From positions 62,370,197-62,434,196 of the forward strand of contig CM040421.1 in assembly GCA_022702705.1 (NCBI GenBank): a stretch of 64,000 bases of DNA, in the 5' to 3' direction. Under the pieces are notes generated by a model. The model worked only from the letters and a program-made list of their open reading frames with translations. It did not search any database and was not told the origin of the DNA. The stretch's first letter is position 1. The number at the start of each line of letters is the position of its first letter. Position numbers and translations under genes: made by a program. Shown here in pieces: positions 25,331 through 36,010 of this stretch. This stretch comes from Papilionanthe hookeriana x Papilionanthe teres. Lineage: Eukaryota > Streptophyta > Magnoliopsida > Asparagales > Orchidaceae.

Positions 25331-26515
25331 TAAATTAAACCTAATTTAGGTAAGGTTTTAGGTTTAATTGATTTAATTAGACTTAATATGGGTTAAGTCT
25401 AATTGTTTAAGGTTAATTAAACCTAATTTAGGTAAGGTTTAATTGATTTAATTAGACTTAATATGGGTTAAGTCTAATTGTTTAAGGTTAATTAAACCTA
25501 ATTTAGGTAAGGTTTAATTGATTTAATTAGACTTAATATGGGTTAAGTCTAATTGTTTAAGGTTAATTAAACCTAATTTAAGTAAAGTTTATTTGATTTA
25601 ATTAGAGTTAATATGGGTTAAGTCTAACTGTTTAAGGTTAATTAAACCTAATTTAGGTAAGGTTTAATTGATTAATTAGACTTAATATATGTTAAGCCTA
25701 ATTGTTTAAGGTTAAATAAACCTAATTTAAGTAAGGTTTAATTGATTTAATTAGACTTAATATGGGTTAAGTCTAATTGTTTAAGGTTAATTAAACCTAA
25801 TTTAGGTAAGGTTTAATTGATTTAATTAGACTTAATATGGGTTAAGTCTAATTGTTTAAGGTTAATTAAACCTAATTTAGTAAGGTTTAATTGATTAATT
25901 AGACTTAATATGGGTTAAGTCTAATTGTTTAAGGTTAATTAAACCTAATATGAGTAAGGTTTAATTGATTTAATTAGACTTAATATGGGTTAAGTCTAAT
26001 TGTTTAAGGTTAATTAAACCTAATGTAAGTAAATTAGACTTAATATAGGTTTTGTCTAATTGTTTAAGGTTAATTAAACCTAACTTAAGTAAGGTTTAAT
26101 TGATTTAATTAGACTTAATATGGGTTAAGTCTAATTGTTTAAAGTTAATTAAACCTAATTTAGGTAAGGTTTAATTGATTAATTAGACTTAATATGGGTT
26201 AAATCTAATTGTATAAGGTTAATTAAACCTAATTTAGGTAAGGTTTAATTGATTAATTAGACTTAATATGAGTTAAGTCTAATTGTTTAAGGTTAATTAA
26301 ACCTAATTTAGGTAAGCTTTAATTGATTAATTAGACTTAATATGGGTTAAGTCTAATTGTTTAAGGTTAATTAAACTTAATTTAGGTAAGGTTTAATTGA
26401 TTTAATTAGACTTAATATGGGTTAAATCTAATTGTTTAAGGTTAATTAAATCTAATTTATGTAAGGTTTAATTGATTTAATTAGACTTATTATTGGTTAA
26501 GTCTAATTGTTTAAG
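25330..26515. repeat. 75-bp tandem array, about 15 copies
   Basis: The unit runs from ggtaaggtttaattg through gacttaatatgggttaagtc to gttaattaaacctaattta, about 75 bases. Each unit contains a GACTTAA-6-TTAAGTC inverted repeat and an AGGTTTAATT...AATTAAACCT pair. Copies are highly similar with some 2-base deletions (gattaattag for gatttaattag). The array is wholly inside the LTR. Confidence 0.9.
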
Positions 26516-26720
26516 GTTTAATATGTTTAAATGATGTTTTAAACCTAATTAAGTCTAATTTTATCATTTTAGACTTAATTAATTAAGCTTAAGGTTTAAT
26601 AGGTTTAAATGATGTTTTAAACCTAATTAAGTCTAATTTTGTCATTTTAGACTTAATTAATTAAGCTTAAGGTTTAATAGGTTTAAATGAATATTTAAAC
26701 CTAATTAAATTTTATCAAGT
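26515..26720. repeat. 83-bp tandem repeat, about 2.5 copies
   Basis: The unit beginning tttaataggtttaaatgatg and ending taattaagcttaagg repeats at about 26518, 26600 and 26683, next to the 75-bp array and sharing its AAACCTAATTAAGTCTAA words. Confidence 0.85.
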
Positions 26721-28020
26721 CTAATTTATCATTTTTTTTAGACTTAGTTAAAGTTTTTCATTAGTCTAACATGGATTAGATTCATTTCAAACTTAGACTG
26801 TTAAAGGAAATAGGCTAAGTTTAAAAAAAGATGATTTTTAGGATTAAAATTATTTAATTAATAAAGAGTTTTAATCCTAAATTTTAAAATATCATTTAAA
26901 ATTATTTTTATGACTTAGAAATGATTTTCCCAGGGTTATTTTCTGTTGCCCTAACATTTCTAACCATTTTTATTTTATTTTTCTTAATTTTCATTTTTTT
27001 TATAATTATTTATTTGAAATAATTACAAAATGACTTGAAAATTAGAAAAAAGTGTCCTAGACATGTTTTCTGTCCTTGGAAAAATCATGAAACATTCCTA
27101 AGAGCATAAAGATAAATGCCTCAAAGTTTCATATTTTTTTGATTTATAAATAATTTTTAATAATTAAAATACTCGAGAGAGTATTTAATTTTTAAAAATT
27201 AAATAATGGGAATAAAATTATGATTTTTATTTCATAATTTTCTTCTCATTTTTCTCTTTCCAGAGGTATTTTTGTTATATTTTTGTGATTTATATTTAAA
27301 AAGTTATGAATTTTTGATTATTTTAAGGTTAAAACAGATTTTTAACTAATTTCCCGCCGCCAGAATTCCCACGCGCTGACGTGTGTCCTCGTACTGGTCG
27401 AACAGCGGGAAGATCCGATGCGCCGGGCTGAACAGCGGATACAGCGGGATTTGATCAGCGCCCTTCGTTCCAAAACACGGGAACGGACGGCGGTGATAAA
27501 TCCATTTTAATTCCAGAAAAATTCATAATCGTTAAACTTCAAATGTTATTATCTCACTCATTTCTTAATGAAATTGAGTGATTTTTTAACCTATGGAATC
27601 ATCTAAATATGTAGAATATATCCATACGGTGATGCAACATTTCTGGGCTGGTATAACACATGATATTTCAAAAACATGAATTATTTTAAGAAAAAATAAT
27701 TTCATACCTTTGCCACAAGTAAATCAAACTTGATCAGACCTTGTAGTTGTCTTCTAAGACTCCAGAGGAAGATTGTTGCTGCACCAATTTGGTTTAAAAG
27801 TTGGCCTCAAAGGAGAATTTTAAGAAGGTGCCTGGTTTGGGCTGTTTTTGAATTTTGATCAAATTGGCTTGATTGGGCTCAATCTATGGCTTGGGTTTGA
27901 TCAAAATGGATTTCTAAGACTCTTGGGAAGAGTTTTTGTGTTGGGAGCCAGAAGATTTGAGCAGCCTATAGGTCTCACTAAATTTTTTTCTCCTCCTCTC
28001 TAAGGCTCGAGTATGGCCCT

Positions 28021-28027
28021 ATTTATA
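28021..28027 (-). promoter_or_regulatory. TATA box of the third LTR
   Basis: On the minus strand this reads TATAAAT within GGCTATAAATAGGGCC, a strong plant TATA context, about 1.9 kb from the LTR start. The truncated relative has ggctatatatgg near 60357. Confidence 0.55.
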
Positions 28028-29024
28028 GCCATGGGGAGGTCATGGCTTGGCTTAGGTTGTACTAGGGGAGTTGTTATCTTCCCTATTAATGAATTGAAGA
28101 TAAGATTTCAGCTGAGGGGATAACTATGGTTGTCTTTCCAAAGTTTTCCATCATGAGCTCATTGTCTTGGCTCCTTCCCATTGGATCATGCATGAGGTGG
28201 TTTAGCTCTTTGAAATGAGCTGTAATTTCTCTTCCTCATGAGCTTATAAGTCACCCATTAGCTTTGGCAAATGGTGACACATATGCTTCCCCTTCATGAT
28301 TTCATTTAACCATGGTGAGGAGTGGAGTTTAAGCTTTGTTCCCTTCAAATTGGTTAGTTTAGGAGGTGGGAAATAAGCCTTATTGTTGGCCGGCCACCTC
28401 ATTGTTGAGTAGAGGTGAGTCATGGCTTAGAATGAAGGAGAAAGAGCCACCTCATTTTATTCACCATGATGGGAGTTAACCCATGGTTAACCAAAATTAA
28501 GCTAAGCTTTGTCATATGTTAATTATGCCTTATGATGGGTTTAATTTAGTTTTAACTTTAATTAATTATGGGAAGGCCATGTGTCATTTCCATTTTAATT
28601 AATTATGTTATTAAAAATTGTTGGAAATTATTATTAATCAATTTATTAATTGGAAATAATTTCAAATTAATTAATTGATTAATTTTATCATTTTTATTTA
28701 ATTTTGTCATTTTATGATTTTAATTTAATTTTCATTTTAATTAATTATGTCATTTAATTAAAATACTGAAAATTAAATCATTAATTAATTTAATTAATTA
28801 AAATAATTTTGAAATTAATTATTTGATTAATTTTGTTGTTTTTATTTCATTTTTACCTATTTTGATTAAAATAAATAAGTGTTGACCAATTTTAATTTAG
28901 GTTGACCTAAGTCGACCTAAATTGATCAATTTAATTTCAAGATGTCCAATGTGACCTTTTTCAACTTTGTCATGGTTGATTTGATCACAATATTTGTGAT
29001 TTTATCATCGTGGGGTTTTAAACA

Positions 29025-29935
29025 TGTCATTGGGTCAAAGGGTTGACCTATGGGGTCAACAGGTTTGGTCATTGGGTATAGTTTGGTCATTTTGACCAAA
29101 GTTGAATTTTTAGGTCAAAAAGTTGACCTATGGGGCCAACAGGGTTGGTCAATGGGTCTAGTTTGGTCATTTTGACCAAAGTTGACTTTTTAGGTCAAAA
29201 GGTTGACCTATGGGGTCAACAGGGTTGGTCATTGGGTCTGGTTTGACCAATTTGACCAAAGTTGACTTTTTAGGTCAAAAGGTTGACCTATGGGGTCAAC
29301 AGGGTTGGTCAATGGGTCTGGTTTGACCTTTTTGACCAAAGTTAACTTTTTAGGTCAAAAGGTTGACCTATGGGGTCAACAGGGTTGGTCATTGGGTCTG
29401 GTTTGACCATTTTGACCAAAGTTGATTTTTTAAGTCAAAAGGTTGACCTATGGGGTCAACAGGGTTGGTCATTGGGTCTGGTTTGATCATTTTGACCAAA
29501 GTTGACTTTTTAGGTCAAAAGGGTGACCTATGGGGTCAATAGGGTTGGTCATTGGGTCCGGTTTGACCATTTTGACCAAAATTGTCATTTTGGGTCAAAA
29601 GGTTGACCTGTGGGGTCAACAGGGTTGGTCATTGGGTCTGTTTGATCATTTTCACCAAAGTTGACTTTTTAGGTCAAAAGGGTGACCTATGGGGTCAACA
29701 GGGTTGGTCATTGGGTCCGGTTTGACCATTTTAACCAAAATTGTCATTTTGGGTCAAAAGGTTCACCTGTGGGGTCAACAGGGTTGGTCATTGGGTCTGT
29801 TTTGACCATTTTGACCAAAGTTGACTTTTTTAGGTCAAAAGGTTGACCTATGGAGTCAACAGGGTTGGTCATTGGGTCTGGTTTGACCATTTTGACCAAA
29901 GTTGACTTTTTAGGTCAAAAGGTATTGACTCATTA
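29025..29935. repeat. 80-bp TTGACC array, about 11 copies
   Basis: The 80-base unit runs gggttggtcattgggtctgg, tttgaccattttgaccaaag, ttgactttttaggtcaaaag, gttgacctatggggtcaaca. Each copy has about six TTGAC cores on the two strands, the core of the plant W-box. It lies just inside the 5' end of the minus-strand LTR, upstream of its TATA box. Confidence 0.92.
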
Positions 29936-29952
29936 TAAAAATGAGGTCAACA

Positions 29953-29957
29953 CTATC
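29953..29957. repeat. Target site duplication CTATC, right copy
   Basis: Right-hand partner of 22910-22914, directly after the LTR end GGTCAACA. Confidence 0.75.
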
Positions 29958-30205
29958 ATTTGTGATTATAAATGCCATGCAACCTACATTATTTAATTTT
30001 GAGACCATTGATAATTCTAATGAGTTGAATTTTTAAATATTAAGTTGATTATTTTAAATAGATTGAATATAAATTAAGTATTTAAAATCAAATATTTTAT
30101 ATAAGCATCTCTATTTTCTACCTTCTTTTTTTGCTAAAATGTACATCATTTGGGGTCTTAAATTATTATTATTTATTAATTAAACCTTATTTAAATAGAT
30201 TTTAA
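29958..30205. other. AT-rich spacer without a gene
   Basis: About 250 bases between the third LTR and the dispersed repeat. It presumably continues unit 2, but the match to unit 1 is too weak for me to place. Nothing coding is seen. Confidence 0.4.
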
Positions 30206-30685
30206 ATTGCTCACTAAATATATTTAATTCTAATAAATAAAAATGAATACATTATCATAATAAATTTAAATTCACTCTAAATAATTTTCGACAGTTCTGA
30301 CATAATCAATATATAATTATCTCTAAAATTAAAAAATTCAAATAATTTAAACGTGTTGTGAAAAACGACGGCAATAAAACGAAAATTGGAATGAGAAAAT
30401 CGCAAAACAGTAGGAGACAGAAATTTATGTGGTTTGGTAAATTTCCTATGTCCACGGAGTTGCAGAGAATTTTATCTCTTGGATGATTACACACCGGCGA
30501 TCACGTCGACTTACAAGATTACTCTCCCTCTCTACTCCTCTAATCTATCCTCTCTCTCTCTACCAGAGATCCACACCGAAGAGAAAAAACTAGGTAAAAC
30601 TAACTTAGCAATTACAACTGATCGGGCTCCATCAATCTTCAACAAAAAGATTCATAGAAAATTTATTTGAATTTATAATTAGGGT
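30206..30685. repeat. Dispersed repeat, copy 2
   Basis: Second copy of the 1-480 repeat. The match ends near gaatttataatt (30680), after which copy 1 continues into unit 1 but this copy meets about 28 bases resembling the TTGACC satellite and then the 5' LTR. Confidence 0.6.
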
Positions 30686-30716
30686 TGGCTGCCATGGGGT
30701 TGGTTTGATCAACTTT

Positions 30717-30737
30717 GACCTCATTTTTGATGAGGTC
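30717..30737. other. Terminal hairpin of the 5' LTR
   Basis: GACCTCAT, a TTTTG loop, then ATGAGGTC: perfect 8-base arms, four bases inside the LTR end. Equivalents lie at 50683-50703 and 21691-21711, and sequence-diverged but still paired versions at 6474-6495 and at about 29930-29950. Confidence 0.7.
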
Positions 30738-33080
30738 TTCTCTTCTTCTCTTTAGTACTTAGGATCTAGCCTTAGGCTTTTCCTTTGACTATCTTAGAGG
30801 ACTAGAATTGGGACCCACCTTTTAGAAATTCAAACTATTTCTAAACTCCCCGCAAACTCCACAAACTTGACTATAGACCCCTAATCACCTAGAGGGTCGA
30901 AATCAAATGTGGAAGTTTAAAGGATGAGTTCCTATAGGACTCTTTGGCCTTAGGATCGCCTCGGGTGGCTCGGTCCGATGAAAGGGGCCGACTTACACTA
31001 CACCTACACACTACACTTCCACACACCTCCTAAAACTACACCCATACCCAACTTGACCTCCTGACTCATGTAGGTGATTCACATGGATGGTCCTTAACCC
31101 CTAAGCCCTTGGCTAAGAGGGTTAGGAACAACATAGTGGATGCCTCAAATGAGTCCCTTCATGGCTCATATGAGCTTGATATGGCTTCATGGCTCAACCA
31201 AAATGACTTCTTTCCACTTACATCCACCCAATCTTCAATTTCCCAAATTTTCAATTTTTGACCCCCGGGACCCTACACCCGCTTAGCCTACCCAAAACCC
31301 TCGAAACTACCCAAATTTCTCAAAAATTTCCAAATTACCCAAAATTCTCCAAAATCAATCCCAAACATTTCCACATCACTTAAATTGATCATCCATACCC
31401 AAAAATACCAAAAATTCCAAGAAAACCTCCCAATACCCTCCAAATACCCAAAATACCCTCTTGACCCAAAAATCCAAAAATTCAGAAAATTCCCAGAAAA
31501 TTCCAAAAATCCCAAATATTCCCAATTTCATTTTGTCCAACTACACCATGGGCCAATTTTGTCAATTTACCCTACTTTTGTCAAAACCCCCAATTTGACC
31601 CATTTTAACCCTAAGTGAACCCAATGTCAAAACTAAACCTACCCAATTGACCTAAATTCTGGTCCAATTCAATTCTAAACTTCAATTCAACATTCCCAAC
31701 ACCAATCTAGACCAAATCCAAGCTTAATTTGATTGACATTTGGATCCAATTTCACTTTTGGCCTTAAAGCCCAATTTGGACCCATGACTCAAACTTAACC
31801 CAAACTCACCCAATTCAACTCCAATTAACCCCAAATCTTTTCTAAACCCTCCTTAACATCCCCATAAACAAAACACTAACATGATTTGCCCAAGATTTTG
31901 ATCCAAACCCCACTCAAATTCAACCCAAAGCTAAAAGGCCCATTTTTGACCTAAACCCAAACCTAACCCAAATGAGCCCAAATCCCAAAATCAAAACCCA
32001 ACCAAAGCCAAAACCTCTTTGAAACACTCCCATAAATATTTCTCAACATTAATTTTACATCAATTTCAACCCTAGCCCAACATTGGCCCAACTTGGCCCA
32101 CTTGGACCCATATAGGCCCACTTACCAAATAAACCCAAATTCAAACCAATTCAACTCCAAATCACACCAAATTGACTCCAAGCCCTTCATAGAACATCCA
32201 TAAACCAATTATGACATTTATTTGACAAGGCCTTTCACAAAATCTTTACCCAAATGCCCATCCTAAAATCAAAAAGCCCATTTCCCTTAAACTTTCCTGA
32301 AGCCCACTCCCTTCAAATTCAAAAGCCCAAATTCATCCAAAGCCCACATGACACTTCCTTTCATCATCCATTTAATCAAAATCACCCCTAAGTTTCAAAA
32401 TCATCAATTAAACCATTACAAATCAAGCTTCATGCAAATTTTCACCAAAATATCCAAAATTCTTAAAACCCATTTTTATGAAATTGACCCAACCTTTTCC
32501 CAAGCCGAATGGAGCCATGGAGCCATGCACAAGCCATATGCAAGCCATGAGAGCCTCTTTACATGTCACCATGACATTTTGGGCAAAAGGAGGAGACTCT
32601 TTCCTTAATTCCTAAAGGTGATTAACCACTCCCATGATTCCCCTTAACCATGCTTATGCCTAATTGTGCTTGGATGGTGACTTGACCCTACCGATTATGC
32701 CTGAGCCAAATCACTTTTCCCTCGACCAAAACCAGGCCTTGGGTGGTGCACCTAGCCCAAATGGGGGGTTGACCCATTTAGGTCCAAATTTAGCCATGCC
32801 CCCATTCCATCTAAATCAAACCCTTTACACATGGCCAATGCTAATTGATTGCACTAAGCTCCAGCTCCGACCTCCCTGACCAAGATGGTGACCAATGCCT
32901 GGCCGGCCGGCCACCAGGCCACCGGAAAACACCATGGCCGAGACCTTGGGAGGAGCCAAATTTTGGAATTCCACCTTGCTGAGCTGCCTCACTCCAAATG
33001 GCCATTGCAGCTGTTCTTCACTTGCCATGAGCAGCTGATCCCAGCCCTCAACTCCCCCTGGGAGGCCCTCCACCCTCTCC

Positions 33081-33088
33081 TATTTAAA
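33081..33088 (+). promoter_or_regulatory. TATA-like box of the 5' LTR
   Basis: TATTTAAA in a ctctcctatttaaactcc context, conserved at the same place in the 3' LTR (about 53038) and on minus in the solo LTR near 19330. It sits between the G-poor upstream section and a GC-richer downstream section, as expected for the U3/R boundary. This would make U3 about 2.4 kb and R plus U5 about 5 kb. Start site not mapped. Confidence 0.45.
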
Positions 33089-33510
33089 CTCCACCCCTCT
33101 CGGCCATGAGAAGAGCTGAAAAACAAAACCTTAAGGAAACTCTGCCAAAATTGTTCCAGACTCCTCCCCATACACAGAGCACTTGATCCCCAGTGAGATC
33201 CCCCCGCCATTTCTTCTCTCGCGAGCTCAATTTCGTAGTCGAAATTCCACCCAAAACTAGGACACTTCTCCACAGTGAGCCAATCCCCAAATTGATTGGT
33301 TCTACACCTTCACCGCACCAAGGGAAGGTGTCCACCAGCAAAAGCCCCATCTCCAGAGCCACCCGGTTGCTCCGGTCTCCAAGCTTTGTGATCGGGCTTG
33401 GTCGAAATCACATCTAGACAATTCACTGGACCAGGAGACTTCATCCGGAGCTTGCCGGGATCCAATCGAAGGTGCAACAACTCTCGGATCGAAGCCACAC
33501 TTCTCCGAGC

Positions 33511-33520
33511 AAAGGTATGA
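33511..33520 (+). promoter_or_regulatory. Candidate 5' splice site in the LTR leader
   Basis: AAAG|GTATGA matches the plant donor consensus and lies about 400 bases after the TATA-like box, where a GC-rich stretch gives way to AT-rich sequence. It is kept as gcaaaggtatg in the 3' LTR (53465-53475), in the solo LTR on minus (about 18915), in the third LTR on minus (about 27706) and as ctaggtatgg near 60826. The old solo LTR at 6471 has lost the GT (caaagatattg near 8866). Confidence 0.5.
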
Positions 33521-33599
33521 ACTAATTCTTCATCCCGAGCTTCGGAGATTCTCCATTTCAAATGCCTTAATTTCAATGCATGATAACCGTATAGATGTG

Positions 33600-33618
33600 T
33601 TCGTCTCTTCAAGACGAA
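33600..33618. other. Internal LTR hairpin, 5' LTR copy
   Basis: TTCGTCT, loop CTTCA, AGACGAA. It follows an ataaccgtatagatgtg section conserved across the LTR subfamilies. Confidence 0.6.
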
Positions 33619-35689
33619 TCCATGAAGCATAAGAACATAAAAATCCATCGAGTATCGAGTGAGATCTTAGGGATTTAGTGTGGACGGCTCTCGAGCGAGG
33701 ACGCTCGGGGACGATGAACGGATGCGCGTCCATTTAACTACACGCGCGGACGGACGGCTCGGATGGCGTCGGACCGGGAGACGGTACGAGAACCGCGGGG
33801 CCCGGGCTGCCGACTCGGATGGCGGCGTCGAATGGGAGCGCGACGCGTGTGAGTTCGGAGATGCCGAGGATGCGCTGGCGCCGCGTGGATAAATAGAAAA
33901 ATAGGGTATTTTTCTATTTATTTAATTCCCTAAACTTGGAAAATTCATAACTTTGTGTAGGAAAATCAGAAAAATAAAAGAAAAATACCTCTCGCTCAGC
34001 AAATGAGAGGAGAATAATGTGGAAAAGAAATCATTTAATTTCATCAAGTATTTTATTTTTAGTAATTTATTTACTCTCTGCATACATTTAATTCTCCATA
34101 CATGTATACAATTCACCATGGCATGAGACCATAGGGCTTTTGAAGCCTCGAATTTGGGAACATTCCCCGAATTTTCCAAAGTCGAGGCCATCCCTATGAA
34201 GAGTTATTAATTTTTCAAGTTCATGTCACTGTTTTGAGTATTTTAATTCCAATAAATAGCATGTTGTGAAATAAATTCTAGGAAAATTTGGTGATGTTCC
34301 TTATGACCAGAGAACCCTAGGAAAAATAGGTTTTGAGTTAGTTCATTTTAGACAACCCTAATTGGCTTAAACACTCAAAATAGGTCTCTAATTAATTAGA
34401 GTTAACCATAGATCAAATTGACTTGAAATCAATTCTTCACTGACCTTTAGGATCAGAGGAACCCACCATAAAAATTTGAGGTCAATTGGACTTGGTTAGC
34501 CCCACTAATTGGGTTGATTAAGCCATTTAGTCATTTTAAACTTTAAAAATTCATAACTTTCAAAATACCTTTCAAAAATTCACCAAATTGGTTTTGGAGC
34601 CTCTCTGATATCAGGGGAATTTAAGAAAATTAAAACTTCAATTTTCTAAAAAGTTGATTTTTAATATTATTTTAATATTTTTAATAATTAAAAAAATAAT
34701 AAAAATCACAAAAATAATAAAATTCACCAAAATGTCACATTTTGAATTTTAATCACTTAGGAATAAACCCCATATTTTTCTTAGGCCTATTTGGTGAGAT
34801 ATTAATTTTTAAAGCCGTAGGGTAATTTTAAAATTAAAAAATGTATTTTCTAGCATTTTCACTAAAATAATTGTAATAAATCATAGAAAAATCAGAAAAT
34901 TGCAAAATTTGCTTCTCTAGTTTCCTTGATATCAGAGAGATTTTTGAAAAGCATAAAATTCATTTTTCAACATTTATTTTATTTTTAATTTAATTAATAC
35001 TCCAGAACTTAAAATAATTCTAATAAATAAAATATAATTCAAAAAATCACAAAATTTGGTCCAAGTGGTCCTCTGGTCATTAGGAATGTCCCCTAATTTT
35101 CTTAAGGACAGAAACTTTCCCTTGGTCATGTTATCAAATTTTCCTTGAAAATCTCTATTTTCTACTAAAAATAATTATATAAATAAATTAAATACAGAAA
35201 AATCACATTTTCTCCTCTCATGTCTTTATTGACATATGAGTGAAGTCACATAAAAATTTCAAGTTCATTTGAGTTCAATTTAGTGAGTTATGAAATTACT
35301 AAGCTTAAAGGGCAAAATGGTAATTAAAACTTTAACCCTTAATTAAAACTTTAGGTTTAATAAAAAAATTAACAAGTAAAATATTTGATCCTAATCTGAT
35401 TTGGATGATTGAAATTTAATAATTGAAGGGTAGAAACCCATTAAGCAATTTAAAATGATTAAACTTTAATTAAATAATTGATTAAATTTGGAAGAATAAT
35501 AAAATTGGAATTATTAAAATAGGGATATTATTAGGAAGAGATTCATTCTTTAATTTAAAAATCCCTAAATTAATCATTTCATTAATGTTTAATTCTTAAT
35601 CAAAATGATAATTCAAATTTAAAACATTAAAAGACTTAATCATTAAACTAAAATTAAATAATTGAACTCTTTAATTAAAATTAAAATGA

Positions 35690-36010
35690 ATTAAATTAAA
35701 TTAAATTAAATTAAGAATTAAATTAAATTAAATTAAATCAAATAAAAAATTAAATTAAAATTAAATCAAATTAAAAAATTAAATTAAAAAAATTAAATTA
35801 AATTAAGAATTAAATTAAATTAAATTAAATTGAAAAATTAAATTAAATTAAATTAAATTAAATTAAATTAAATTAAATTAAATCAAATAAATTAAAAATT
35901 AAATTAAATCAAATTAATTCAATGTAACATCAAATCAAACTAAATTGAATTAAATTGAATTAAATTAAATTAAATTAAATTAAATTAAATTGAATTAAGT
36001 TGAATTAAAT
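35690..36010. repeat. (AATTA)n-type array, 5' LTR
   Basis: About 320 bases of taaat/aatta pentanucleotide words with interspersed caaat variants. The 3' LTR array (55640-55950) is slightly shorter. Confidence 0.9.

Larger units (their letters stand above)
22915..29952 (-). mobile_element. Large LTR (7038 bp) of a related subfamily, solo, rich in tandem arrays
   Basis: On the minus strand it starts TGTTGACCTCATTTTTATAA (29952 downward) and ends GTCACCA (22915), flanked by CTATC. Order along the LTR: terminal hairpin, 80-bp TTGACC array (29935-29025), AT-rich section, promoter with a TATAAAT box on minus (28021-28027), a GC-rich patch (27350-27490), AT-rich section, the 83-, 75- and 66-bp arrays (26720-23880), then the conserved taagatgtaattaactatag block (about 23170-23200). 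It has no internal genes, so it is a solo LTR. The frames at 23237-23688 are low complexity. A related, 5'-truncated LTR lies at 59701-64000. Confidence 0.8.

Noticed and set aside
25330..26515. Regular direct repeats considered as a CRISPR array or a centromeric satellite
   Set aside because: Repeats are contiguous without unique spacers, and the array is confined to an LTR in plant DNA.
29958..30685. Considered as the ordinary continuation of unit 2 into a further gene copy
   Set aside because: The 30206-30685 part matches bases 1-480, which precede unit 1, but the following unit sequence is absent and is replaced by the 5' LTR.
31321..31500. Plus and minus frames at 31288-31618 (for example 75 codons rich in Phe, Trp and Gly)
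   Set aside because: They come from the G-poor low-complexity section, and the amino-acid composition follows base composition.
32348..33892. Many overlapping open frames on both strands in the 5' LTR, mirrored at 52305-53868
   Set aside because: They lie in LTR sequence. The two LTR copies differ by frameshifts here, and no frame carries a family motif.
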